From the NCBI RefSeq assembly GCF_014287355.1, contig NZ_JACOPE010000001.1, positions 2,356,001 to 2,420,000 of the forward strand: 64,000 nucleotides of DNA, given 5' to 3'. Below, piece by piece: positions 55,643 to 63,675 of this stretch. Under the pieces are notes generated by a model. The model made no database searches, was not told where the DNA came from, and was given only the letters and a program-made list of their open reading frames with translations. Both the position numbers and the translations under genes were made by a program. This DNA is from Ruminococcus hominis. Its GTDB lineage: Bacteria > Bacillota > Clostridia > Lachnospirales > Lachnospiraceae. Positions within the stretch are counted from its first letter, which is position 1; the number at the start of each line of letters is the position of its first letter.

Positions 55643-56379
55643 TATTTATAAAACACCTCTTTCAAGCATAGTCCGCTTGCAGGTACTAAAAATCCCGCAT
55701 CTGCACGTTGACCGGACTCAATTATCTCATTTATGCTTTCCGGACTTCTTCTCCCACTACCGATTTCCAGCAGTGTTCCTGTTAAAATTCTTACCATATG
55801 ATACATAAATCCACTTCCGGTATACTCAATTCTAAGTCTGTGTCCGTCTTGCCTAACTATTATATCATAAATTCTTCTTGTTGTGGACTTTTCATCCGGC
55901 CGATCTGTAAATCCTGCAAAATCATGGCTTCCACGCAAATATTCGATTGCCTTCTCCATCTTTTTCACATTAATCATTTCCGGATAATGAAATGAATATT
56001 TTCTCAGAAATACATCTGCTTTTTCTGCAGTATCAATCGTATATTCATATCTCTTACCTCTTGCACTGTGACGTGCATGAAACCCGTTCTTTGCAAGTTC
56101 CATATTCACAATGCGGATGTCCTCTGGAATTTTCTCATTTATCTCTGTAAGAAATACTGGCTCATCCACCTTGCCTGATAGAATAATACTGGCTGTCTGA
56201 CCAGACGCATGTACTCCGCCATCTGTTCGTCCGGAGCCATTCACTTCTACTTTATATCCCACATACTCACTAATATCACGCTCCAAAATCCCTTGAATTG
56301 TCATATCTGTGTCCGGCTGTCGCTGCCATCCTCGAAATCTGGAGCCATCATATGCAATTGTTAATTTATATGTTCTCAT
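55642..56379 (-). CDS. truA: tRNA pseudouridine(38-40) synthase TruA
   Basis: 245 residues. Catalytic Asp in [28 protein letters not shown] near the N terminus; [11 protein letters not shown] and [15 protein letters not shown] further on. It modifies the anticodon arm of several tRNAs. Length is normal. Confidence 0.96.
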   Translation of the reverse strand: MRTYKLTIAYDGSRFRGWQRQPDTDMTIQGILERDISEYVGYKVEVNGSGRTDGGVHASGQTASIILSGKVDEPVFLTEINEKIPEDIRIVNMELAKNGFHARHSARGKRYEYTIDTAEKADVFLRKYSFHYPEMINVKKMEKAIEYLRGSHDFAGFTDRPDEKSTTRRIYDIIVRQDGHRLRIEYTGSGFMYHMVRILTGTLLEIGSGRRSPESINEIIESGQRADAGFLVPASGLCLKEVFYK

Positions 56380-56537
56380 AGCATTTCACCATTTATCCCT
56401 TCTTGTCATATGATTGTATATAAAATTTCATGAAAAGACAAGTGGGAATAAAGCTCGTCTTCTATTATTACAGCTTCATTGATTATTTCAATTAAGCGAC
56501 TATTTCTATAAGAAAGTTGATTGACTTTGCTATTATT

Positions 56538-57476
56538 TTATTCTCCAATTATTTGCTCAACTTCTTCAACTGACAGCTGAAGTTCCTTAGCTATTTCTTG
56601 AACACTTGCATCTTGCTCTTTCATTTTGAAAACCTTCCGCGCTAATTCTATGCCTTCCGCTTTCCCGCGTTCTTCTATTCCATCACTTAAATTACACATT
56701 ACTTTCACATCCTCCTCTATTGATTTTTCCATCGGTATATGATATTCGTTTTTGAGTATATCTAGTTTTTCCTCTTCTCTTAGTGTTTCTGACAATAACG
56801 CCCCTAATAATCGGTGAAGTTCATGTTTTTCTTCTTTGGGAGAAATTTCCTTTGCCAGTCCTATCATAACAATATTCACCAAGTCCTCTCTTCCTTTCCA
56901 GATTTGATTTCCTATAATCATATCATTTGTCAGATGTATATGGTTCATACTGTCTTCTGACATGTTCATACATATCCAAATAGAATAGACTTTCTTGATA
57001 TCGTTATAATTGCTATTCACAAACTCCCGATTTTTCTGAGATGAAATTTCACGACTAACGTAAAAGACAGCTCGGTTAAGAATATCATATTTTGTCGGTT
57101 CTTTTCTCTGCGCTTCTACATTTATGATAATCTTCGAACGTCCCTCTTTCAAGCGCACGTAAAAAATAATATCAAATAAAATGTATCCGGCATTCACTTC
57201 TTCATTTACCGTATTCATTCCTATAATTTCTTTGCCGTTTTCATCCACTCCGACAACTGTATTTGTAAGTCCCGGGTCAACCGGAACCTTTCCGATTTGT
57301 ATGTCATCTTCAATCAATGACTTCACTTCTTCCGGTGATATTCCCCGGAACTCCTCGACTGCCTCTATCAAAATTCGTGCCAGTATGTCTTTGTAGCCAA
57401 GCAATTTTTTTGCACACGCATCATACTGTGCTTTGAGGTCTGTCGCTAATACAGCATTTTTCAACTCAGTATTCAT
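56538..57476 (-). CDS. PD-(D/E)XK nuclease-family (Rpn/transposase-like) protein
   Basis: 312 residues. An N-terminal nuclease-like core is suggested by FDIIFYVRL followed by IIINVEAQR, the D...ExQ pattern of the PD-(D/E)XK family, which includes recombination-promoting nucleases. The C-terminal helical segment ends in a small helix-turn-helix-like stretch (QEIAKELQLSVEEVEQII). The start at 57476 follows AAAGGAGG; an upstream frame to 57515 is less likely. Such genes are abundant and mobile in gut Clostridia. No partner gene is evident. Confidence 0.75.
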   Translation of the reverse strand: MNTELKNAVLATDLKAQYDACAKKLLGYKDILARILIEAVEEFRGISPEEVKSLIEDDIQIGKVPVDPGLTNTVVGVDENGKEIIGMNTVNEEVNAGYILFDIIFYVRLKEGRSKIIINVEAQRKEPTKYDILNRAVFYVSREISSQKNREFVNSNYNDIKKVYSIWICMNMSEDSMNHIHLTNDMIIGNQIWKGREDLVNIVMIGLAKEISPKEEKHELHRLLGALLSETLREEEKLDILKNEYHIPMEKSIEEDVKVMCNLSDGIEERGKAEGIELARKVFKMKEQDASVQEIAKELQLSVEEVEQIIGE

Positions 57477-57515
57477 TTTTCCTCCTTTTGCAGAAGGAAC
57501 TTCCTCTATCTTCAC

Positions 57516-57708
57516 TCTCTTCCAGCCCTCTTCTGCTTTTTTACATGTTTTGTGGTATCAAAGCATAGATTTCTGAAATGTTATTAGAATATAGATGGTG
57601 CGATGCCCCTTAGATTTCGTATAGAAATATGCTTTTCTATACTTTAGCATATGCTGGGAATAGATTGCAAGATAGATTTTTAGTTCATTAGATGACTATA
57701 TGGCTCTG
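57516..57708. other. Intergenic region without recognised gene
   Basis: AT-rich spacer upstream of the PD-(D/E)XK gene, up to the MITE derivative at 57709. No ORF or RNA was recognised. Confidence 0.5.
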
Positions 57709-57791
57709 GTTACTGTTAACACTAACTGTGACCAGCAACGGCATCCTCTGTGCCTATCAGCGTAGTGGTTGTCACGGAAGTGAATAGTAAT
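57709..57791. mobile_element. Internally deleted MITE-like element
   Basis: The left end GTTACTGTTAAC matches the inverted terminus, and ACTGTGACCAGCAACG matches the 50789 copy. The right half (TCAGCGTAGTGGTTGTCACGG, 57757-57777 approximately, then GTGAATAGTAAT) matches the reverse complement of the left end of the 43071 element. The middle ~60 bp is missing. Confidence 0.65.
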
Positions 57792-57961
57792 CTATTAAAT
57801 TCTGAATAACAAACTTATGAAACCAGTGCCCTAAAATATGCAAAACATAGAATTCTGAAACAATTTTCAAAAGAGGATTGAAATTTATTAAAGCAGTGAC
57901 TATAATTAAGAATTTGTAAAATGAGGAAAAGAACATATATTATCTAGCGGAGGATTTAGAT

Positions 57962-58432
57962 ATGAAGAATCAAGGAAAAACACAAGAAGTAATTTTAGCA
58001 CCAATGACTGGTACAGCAGTTGCAATTACAGATGTACCAGATCCGATATTTACAGAAAAAATACTTGGAGACGGCATTGCAATCATCCCAACTGACGGAA
58101 AGATTGTAAGCCCAGTTGACGGAGTCGTATCCAAAGTGGTGGAAACAGGACATATCTATGAAATAACTTCAGAAAGTGGAGTGATAATTTTAATACATAT
58201 GGGGCTTGAGACAGTTGCACTGAATGGAAAATGTTTCCACATTTATGCAAAGATTGGAGATAAAGTAAAAGCCGGAGATTTGATTGCAGAAGCAGATTTG
58301 GAATTCATCAAAGAGACCGGACGCAACTCCATTACTCCTGTTCTGATTAGTTCAGGTTTAGACGGAAAAGAGCTCGTATGTGAAAAAGGCGAAGTCCAGG
58401 CCGGAAAAAGTGTCATCATGACATTAAAATAA
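57962..58432 (+). CDS. PTS glucose-type EIIA component
   Basis: 156 residues, single-domain EIIA of the glucose family. Phospho-acceptor His in VIILIHMGLETVALNG and the partner His in VETGHIYEIT; DGIAIIPTDGKIVSPVDG is the family N terminus. It relays phosphate from HPr to a membrane EIIBC, which is not in the window. It may serve several permeases or have a regulatory role. Monocistronic, ended by a strong terminator. Confidence 0.9.
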   Translation: MKNQGKTQEVILAPMTGTAVAITDVPDPIFTEKILGDGIAIIPTDGKIVSPVDGVVSKVVETGHIYEITSESGVIILIHMGLETVALNGKCFHIYAKIGDKVKAGDLIAEADLEFIKETGRNSITPVLISSGLDGKELVCEKGEVQAGKSVIMTLK

Positions 58433-58462
58433 TTTTATAGTGACAGATTTTCGTAAGAAGCG

Positions 58463-58500
58463 ACTATGGGGCTGTCGGGAAATTAACCGACAGCCCCATA
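58463..58500. terminator. Bidirectional terminator
   Basis: TATGGGGCTGTCGG pairs perfectly with CCGACAGCCCCATA around an 8-nt loop. It serves the convergent EIIA and dehydrogenase genes. Confidence 0.88.
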
Positions 58501-58510
58501 ATTATGTTTT

Positions 58511-59386
58511 TTATTCCTCCATTTCTTCTTCATAGTATTTAATAAGCGCCTGCGTTCCTAATTCTCCATAACCTTCTGCTTGCAATAATTCATAATTTGC
58601 AAGCACCTGGCTTAAAACGTCTAAATTAATATTACTCATATTTGCTTCTGTAAGTGCCAATTTCATATCCTTAATAAAATGTTTCATAAAAAATCCCGGA
58701 GCATAATCACCCTCTAAAATCTTAGGTCCAAAAGTATCTAACTGCTTACTTCCAGCTGCCCCTGTAGACACGGAATCAAGCAATGTCTGAAGGTCCAGTC
58801 CTTTTGCTTTTGCATAAGTAAATGCTTCGCATACTCCTGACAACGTTCCTGCTATCATAATCTGATTAGCAAGTTTTGCATGCTGTCCGCACCCGATACC
58901 ACCTTGATAATTAATGTTTGTCCCCATTGCCTCAAACAATGGCATACAAGCTTCATAATCTGCTTTTTCACCACCTACAAGAATAGAAAGTGTTCCGTTT
59001 TTTGCTCCTATATCTCCACCCGTAACAGGTGCATCCAAAACATGAAGTCCTTTCTTTTTTCCCTCTTCTGCAATTTTCTGATCCAGCATCGGACTTGTAG
59101 TTGTCATATCAATCAAATATGTGCCTTGTTGAACACTATCTAAAATATTTCCTTTATCAAAATAAACTTCTTCGACATCGACAGGAAATCCTACTATTGT
59201 AATAACAGCCTCACATTCCTTGACGCACTCTGCAATGCTATCATGAAAAATAGCCCCTTCGTTAACAACATCTTCTACTTTCGATTTTGTACGAGCATAA
59301 ATATGCAGCTCAAATCCTGCTTTTATAAGATTTCGCACCATGGATTTTCCCATGATTCCAACTCCGATAAATCCAATTTTTTTCAT
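58511..59386 (-). CDS. 3-hydroxyisobutyrate/tartronate-semialdehyde-type dehydrogenase
   Basis: 291 residues of the beta-hydroxyacid dehydrogenase family. NAD-binding GFIGVGIMGKSMVRNL at the N terminus, substrate loop DAPVTGGDIGAKNGTLSI and catalytic Lys in GCGQHAKLANQIM. It oxidises or reduces short hydroxy acids such as tartronate semialdehyde or 3-hydroxyisobutyrate. The start at 59386 follows GAGGCAAAAG and gives the canonical N terminus. Confidence 0.88.
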   Translation of the reverse strand: MKKIGFIGVGIMGKSMVRNLIKAGFELHIYARTKSKVEDVVNEGAIFHDSIAECVKECEAVITIVGFPVDVEEVYFDKGNILDSVQQGTYLIDMTTTSPMLDQKIAEEGKKKGLHVLDAPVTGGDIGAKNGTLSILVGGEKADYEACMPLFEAMGTNINYQGGIGCGQHAKLANQIMIAGTLSGVCEAFTYAKAKGLDLQTLLDSVSTGAAGSKQLDTFGPKILEGDYAPGFFMKHFIKDMKLALTEANMSNINLDVLSQVLANYELLQAEGYGELGTQALIKYYEEEMEE

Positions 59387-59456
59387 CTTTTGCCTCCTCA
59401 AATTATAACTACTGTAATTATAATTCTTTTTATAAAAATGTACCATATTAAAATTA

Positions 59457-59873
59457 TCAATGCATCAGGAAAAAATATATCACACCTCCGACTCCCCTTC
59501 CCAATGCCATTGCACATATCAATCCAGCAATATATTTTGTTATTTTTAATCTACGGATAAATATCGGAAAAACATTTAGAATTTCTGCCAGTGCCATCGC
59601 CCAACACCCGACAAAAATCCCGATTAGCAGCCCTATCGGAATAAGCAAAATTTTGCCATAAGGAATCGGTATCGAATATACAAAAATAACATTCCCTATA
59701 ATTCCTCCTAAAGCGGCACAGTCTTCATACAAATGAATTTTATTTCCTGTATGTGTCCGATCTGCAAAATCAGCGATGACACCTAATTCAACAATAAATC
59801 CAAACAGTCCTCCCGCTACTAATATTCCTGCGCTAAGACCGATTACTGCCATTAGAATTTGACGTATCAGCAT
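59457..59873 (-). CDS. spoVAB: Stage V sporulation protein AB
   Basis: 138 residues with about four membrane segments (GLSAGILVAGGLFGFIVELG, NVIFVYSIPIPYGKI, LLIPIGLLIGIFVGCWAMAL). Part of the SpoVA system that moves dipicolinic acid into the forespore. It overlaps spoVAA by 41 bp if the ATG at 59873 is used, which has AAAGGGG upstream. spoVAC-AF do not follow here. Confidence 0.85.
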   Translation of the reverse strand: MLIRQILMAVIGLSAGILVAGGLFGFIVELGVIADFADRTHTGNKIHLYEDCAALGGIIGNVIFVYSIPIPYGKILLIPIGLLIGIFVGCWAMALAEILNVFPIFIRRLKITKYIAGLICAMALGRGVGGVIYFFLMH

Positions 59874-60498
59874 CCAGTTCTTTCCCCTTTCTTGAAGCAT
59901 TTTCTACAAGGGTTGTCTGTATTTCATTTTCATAAGTTCGCATCTGTACCTCCAACGGTGTAGGGTCCACTGAAAACCTTTTCTTTCCAAAATGATTAAA
60001 AAACAATAGTATCCCTATCGTAAGTCCGATGGAATAACTTAGTTCTAAGATTGTAGATCCATGTGGTTTTATGCCTGTCATCAATTGATAGATTTGAGAA
60101 AATAATTTTCTAACTGATACATCATTGTTAAATGTCATGATTGCAAATGCCGCACCTGTAAATGTCAATACTGCGGTAAACCCGGTTTTGATCAGATGGC
60201 TTATCATCCCTGTTGATTTTTGCTCTTCGTAAGTTACGATAATATCTGTCTCGCCCAAATTTTGGACATCCATGTTCGGATATATTTCATGTATTAATTT
60301 TATAATTTTTAAAATAGATATGACTTTGCGCTGTCCCTCTTTCTCCTGCATTTTCATAACCTTAATCGTTTTAAGCCTCGGAATTACATTTTGATTACTA
60401 CATTCCATAGACAAAATATCCCCCAGCGTTACCTCTGGCTTTGTCACTTCTATATTTTTATCACCCTTTATATATAGTGTTTCCTGCTTAACAGCCAT
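59833..60498 (-). CDS. spoVAA: Stage V sporulation protein AA
   Basis: 221 residues. Cytosolic N-terminal domain (EVTLGDILSMECSNQN, VISILKIIKLIHEIYPN) and two C-terminal membrane segments, as in SpoVAA. Expressed in the forespore in related species. It is downstream of a truncated sigF and a small membrane protein gene, matching the Bacillus order spoIIAA-spoIIAB-sigF-spoVAA with one insertion. Confidence 0.88.
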   Translation of the reverse strand: MAVKQETLYIKGDKNIEVTKPEVTLGDILSMECSNQNVIPRLKTIKVMKMQEKEGQRKVISILKIIKLIHEIYPNMDVQNLGETDIIVTYEEQKSTGMISHLIKTGFTAVLTFTGAAFAIMTFNNDVSVRKLFSQIYQLMTGIKPHGSTILELSYSIGLTIGILLFFNHFGKKRFSVDPTPLEVQMRTYENEIQTTLVENASRKGKELDADTSNSNGSNRS

Positions 60499-60721
60499 TG
60501 CATTTCTCCTCAGAATTTACTAACATCTCTTCTGATTCGTAACGCTCAGCCTTCCCGGCAGCACTATAATAATAACAAACACCTGATATCACCGCAGCTA
60601 TCAGCATAATTGTCAGGCATATTCTTATTTTTCTTCTTCCATCTTCCAAACTTTTCATCTCCATTTCATGTACTTTTATGATATGCTCTTTAGTATTTTC
60701 TCTTCTCTTTAAAATATACAT
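60488..60721 (-). CDS. Small single-span membrane protein in the sigF-spoVA operon
   Basis: 77 residues: a charged N-terminal part (1-31), one membrane segment (ICLTIMLIAAVISGVCYYY) and a short acidic tail ending CNGC. It overlaps the spoVAA start by 11 bp and begins 27 bp after sigF, so it is translationally coupled. No family is recognised. Position suggests a sporulation role, but that is inference. Confidence 0.65.
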   Translation of the reverse strand: MYILKRRENTKEHIIKVHEMEMKSLEDGRRKIRICLTIMLIAAVISGVCYYYSAAGKAERYESEEMLVNSEEKCNGC

Positions 60722-60747
60722 AACTTGATCAAATGGCTTCTCTGATT

Positions 60748-61236
60748 CTATGTTCCAATTTTCCTTAAATTTTCCATAATCTTCTTCTCCATTCTGGAAA
60801 CCTGTACCTGCGATATTCCTAATTCTTTTCCCACTTGTGACTGTGTCTTATCTTGAAAATACCTCATATAGATCAATGTGCGTTCTTCTTTTTCCAATGT
60901 CCCAAGCAACTGCTGCAACAACATGTGATCCAGTATCTTTTCTTCTCTGTGTTCTTTTTCTTCCAGCTTATCCATCAGCCGGATCTCATTTCCCTCTTTC
61001 TGATGTATTGGTTTATAAATGGATTCTACTTCACTTCCGGCCTCCAGTGCTTCTACTATTTCTTCTTTGTCTATCTGCATTTTTTCTGCAAGCTCTTCAA
61101 TGGTTGGTTCCCGTCCCAATAAATCCAGTAATTTTTCTCTGGTTTGAAATATTTTATAAGATAATTCTTTCAGTGTACGACTTACTTTTATCATCCCGTC
61201 ATCTCTCAAAAATCTCTTGATTTCCCCTGAAATCAT
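60748..61236 (-). pseudogene. sigF: sigF (sporulation sigma factor F), 5' part missing
   Basis: 162 residues remain, matching the C-terminal ~60% of SigF: end of region 2 (MISGEIKRFLRDDGMIKVSRTLKEL), region 3 (REPTIEELAEKMQIDKEEI) and region 4 with its helix-turn-helix (KTQSQVGKELGISQVQVSRMEKKIM). The usual RFSTYAVP lead-in and all upstream core- and -10-binding helices are absent; going upstream in frame, three further codons (Tyr-Ile-Ile-Pro) precede a TAA stop. A serine recombinase gene begins to end 134 bp beyond the break. Either the element interrupted sigF and could restore it by excision, or the gene is dead. Confidence 0.85.
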
Positions 61237-61369
61237 CGGGATAATGTATTATAGTGGAAATTTTGAAATTTCCTTTATCCAATAGGGTAATTATCTTGAA
61301 TAAGATATATGAAATTTTACACGCAAGAAGATATATCCCCTTGCGATGTATTAACTATAGAAATGTAAT
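61237..61369. other. Junction of sigF fragment and mobile element (candidate att site)
   Basis: Homology to sigF stops at about 61240-61250. A GGAAATTT-TG-AAATTTCC dyad (61256-61273) lies just beyond, followed by AT-rich sequence up to the recombinase stop. This is where a large serine recombinase would leave attL or attR. The exact crossover dinucleotide cannot be placed without the other end or an empty site. Confidence 0.55.
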
Positions 61370-62782
61370 TTACTGTAGTGTCAAAAGATCATTATACTCA
61401 ATTTCAACATAATCATTCGATATTTTAATCTTTTTGATATATTCACGTACAGTCTTCTGTCTTTCATTGAAAGACATGAACTCCCAGCTGTCAGCAACAC
61501 TTTTGAATGCTTTAGCTCTTGCTGTCATATCTTTAGCTCTGGTGTTCTTTAATGTGTACTGTTCTATCTGTGTATTCAGATTTTCCAGTTCTTTATTGAT
61601 CTCACCAATTGTCTCCAGCAGGACACTATTATTGGTATCGGATGCATATAAATTATACAGGGATTTCAGCTTACCTTCAAGAACTGATTTTCTCTGGTTC
61701 ATAGCTTCAAATCCTTTTTGATTTTGCTGTTCTGATTTTTCCTCGATTACCTCATACTCCTTTGATAATTTCAGCATATCACTAACAACAACATCTTCAA
61801 CTTCAGCTGCATCCAATTTTCCGTTCTGGCAATTTGGATTCTTAACCAAGTGCGGTTTACTATGGTCTAATGAGTAACAGTAAATCATCACTCTTCCACC
61901 GCTCCATTTTTGATAACGCATCTTTGCCCCACATAATCCACAATATATTAACCCAGTAAGTAAATACTGTGATTTATGAGAAGTTGCTCTCGTTCTTGTT
62001 TTTCGTAATTCCTGAACTTCATCAAACAGTTTTTTATCAACTATCGGCTCATGAAGACCATCAACGATTTCTTTATTATATTTGAGCTTTCCAATGTATG
62101 TCACTCTGGACAACATATCGGACACTTGCTTGTCTCCTTTTAAATCGAACATCTTTGCCAGTGCATACGTGGAATAGCCTTCCTTATATAATTCAAAAAT
62201 CTTTCTGACTGTTTCTGCATCTTTATTTGGCACAAGAACGTCATCACCGTTATTATAGTCATAACCAAATGGTGGTTTCGTCCCTCTCCATTTTCCGGTT
62301 TTGATTCTCTCTGTAATTCCCATCTGTGTACGTTCACGAATGTTTTCACGTTCATACTGAGCAAATACAGATAAGATACCTACCATTGCTTTTCCATATG
62401 GTGTTGTTGTATCAAAGTTCTCATTTAAAGAAATAAATCCAACATCATTTGCTTCAAACACATCTTCAAGAAGATAAATCGTATCTTTCTGGCTTCTGGA
62501 CAAACGATCAAGTTTAACAACTACAACTGATTCCACTTTGCCCTCTTGAATTTCTTTAATAAGACGTTTCATCTCCGGTCGATTCAAATTGCTTCCTGAA
62601 TAGCCACCGTCAATATACAAATCATAATTATCAATCTCCTGATAATTACAATACTTTTCAAGCTTCTCCGTCTGAGCACCTACTGAATATCCTTCTTCAA
62701 ACTGAAAATTTGTAGAAACTCTGATATACAATCCTGTTTTTTTATTATTTGAGGTATTCTTTCCAATTCTTATGTTTCTCAC
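61370..62782 (-). CDS. Large serine recombinase (site-specific integrase)
   Basis: 470 residues. Resolvase domain (1-~150) with the nucleophile Ser in GLYIRVST, Arg residues in VVVKLDRLSRS and ERENIRERTQMG; recombinase domain (~155-260, GKWRGTKPPFGYDY); zinc ribbon (YCGLCGAKM, then CQNGK); C-terminal coiled coil (~350-420) that controls direction. I chose GTG at 62782, preceded by AGGAGG, over an upstream GTG at 62809. Placed at the end of an element with its 3' end facing the sigF junction, it is the likely integrase/excisionase. Confidence 0.93.
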   Translation of the reverse strand: MRNIRIGKNTSNNKKTGLYIRVSTNFQFEEGYSVGAQTEKLEKYCNYQEIDNYDLYIDGGYSGSNLNRPEMKRLIKEIQEGKVESVVVVKLDRLSRSQKDTIYLLEDVFEANDVGFISLNENFDTTTPYGKAMVGILSVFAQYERENIRERTQMGITERIKTGKWRGTKPPFGYDYNNGDDVLVPNKDAETVRKIFELYKEGYSTYALAKMFDLKGDKQVSDMLSRVTYIGKLKYNKEIVDGLHEPIVDKKLFDEVQELRKTRTRATSHKSQYLLTGLIYCGLCGAKMRYQKWSGGRVMIYCYSLDHSKPHLVKNPNCQNGKLDAAEVEDVVVSDMLKLSKEYEVIEEKSEQQNQKGFEAMNQRKSVLEGKLKSLYNLYASDTNNSVLLETIGEINKELENLNTQIEQYTLKNTRAKDMTARAKAFKSVADSWEFMSFNERQKTVREYIKKIKISNDYVEIEYNDLLTLQ

Positions 62783-62859
62783 CTCGCTCTTTCCTCCTCT
62801 CACGTACACTATACCATCTTTTCAGAGAAATTTCAACTTATTTTATTTATTAAAGTAAG

Positions 62860-63039
62860 TTATATAAAATTTCTTCTTTCAGCTGCATCGACTTTAATAT
62901 TATCAACTGCTCCCATCTCTTTATTCATCTGATATAAGATCTGACGAACTACCGGGGAATCCAATTTGAATCTTTCTAAATCTTTATCTTCGATCACATT
63001 ACCATTTGCATCATATCTTCTTACAATTTTTAATGCCAT
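62860..63039 (-). CDS. Small protein of unknown function in the recombinase element
   Basis: 59 residues beginning MALKIVRRYDANGNVIEDKD and ending ERRNFI, charged, probably soluble with a helical second half. AAAGGGAGG lies 7 nt before the ATG, a strong sign of translation. It lies between the MazF-like and recombinase genes, in the same direction. It might be a recombination directionality factor or a cognate regulator; no family is recognised. Confidence 0.7.
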   Translation of the reverse strand: MALKIVRRYDANGNVIEDKDLERFKLDSPVVRQILYQMNKEMGAVDNIKVDAAERRNFI

Positions 63040-63175
63040 CGCAATCCCTCCCTTTATAAATCATATTCAATCGTCTCTAAAAAATCACCAGAACCTCTCG
63101 TCCTGTATTGTCATTCTTTTGTGTTGTCTACATTTTATGACGTCGTTTTCTGTTGAATTGTCGAAAGCAGGAATA

Positions 63176-63541
63176 TCATTTCTCGCTTTCGTTCATTCCC
63201 ATTTGAATCCGTACCGCTTTCAGCACCCGATCCAGGCTCCACTTATTTACTCTTCCGCATTTCTCAATAATGCATTTTGTAGAAATGCTCATAACCTGTT
63301 CAGCCAATGCCAGGCTTCCTTTTCGAATCCCTGTCATATCGTATTTACTGATAAATACATGTGTTGGTAAATATCGCTTCTTATATATTCTTGATGTCAG
63401 CGGAACTACTGTAATGACTGAACTGTATGTATTGGCTTTATTATTGCTCACTACGATCACCGGTCTTACACCACCCTGAACAGATGTTGTAGGAAACATA
63501 CCGAGATCTGCCCATAAAATATCTCCTCTGCGGATTGTCAT
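63176..63541 (-). CDS. PemK/MazF-family toxin-like endoribonuclease
   Basis: 121 residues. IRRGDILWADLG, GGVRPVIVVSNNKANTYSSV, VVPLTS and GIRKGSLALAEQVM are the MazF fold segments, including the basic RP motif for RNA binding. ATG at 63541 follows GGAGAGAGG. No classical MazE-type antitoxin gene is seen just upstream (63542-64000), so it may be an orphan stabiliser or a regulator of the element. Confidence 0.87.
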   Translation of the reverse strand: MTIRRGDILWADLGMFPTTSVQGGVRPVIVVSNNKANTYSSVITVVPLTSRIYKKRYLPTHVFISKYDMTGIRKGSLALAEQVMSISTKCIIEKCGRVNKWSLDRVLKAVRIQMGMNESEK

Positions 63542-63570
63542 TTGTCCTCTCTCCAATCTATTATTTTTAT

Positions 63571-63675
63571 TTGTAAAGCATCCATAGCGCTATATTGGCT
63601 CCACAGGAATACGGCAGAGTTTCTTTCCCATAAGGAAAGCTCTGCCGCATAACCTCTATAGCCAATTTGATTATT
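63571..63675. other. Nested inverted-repeat structure in the element
   Basis: GGCAGAGTTT/AAGCTCTGCC pairs around GGGAAAG-like inner bases (about 63611-63646), itself inside TATTGGCT/AGCCAAT arms (about 63590-63668). It could terminate leftward transcription or be a structured RNA; it lies upstream of the toxin gene. Confidence 0.5.
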
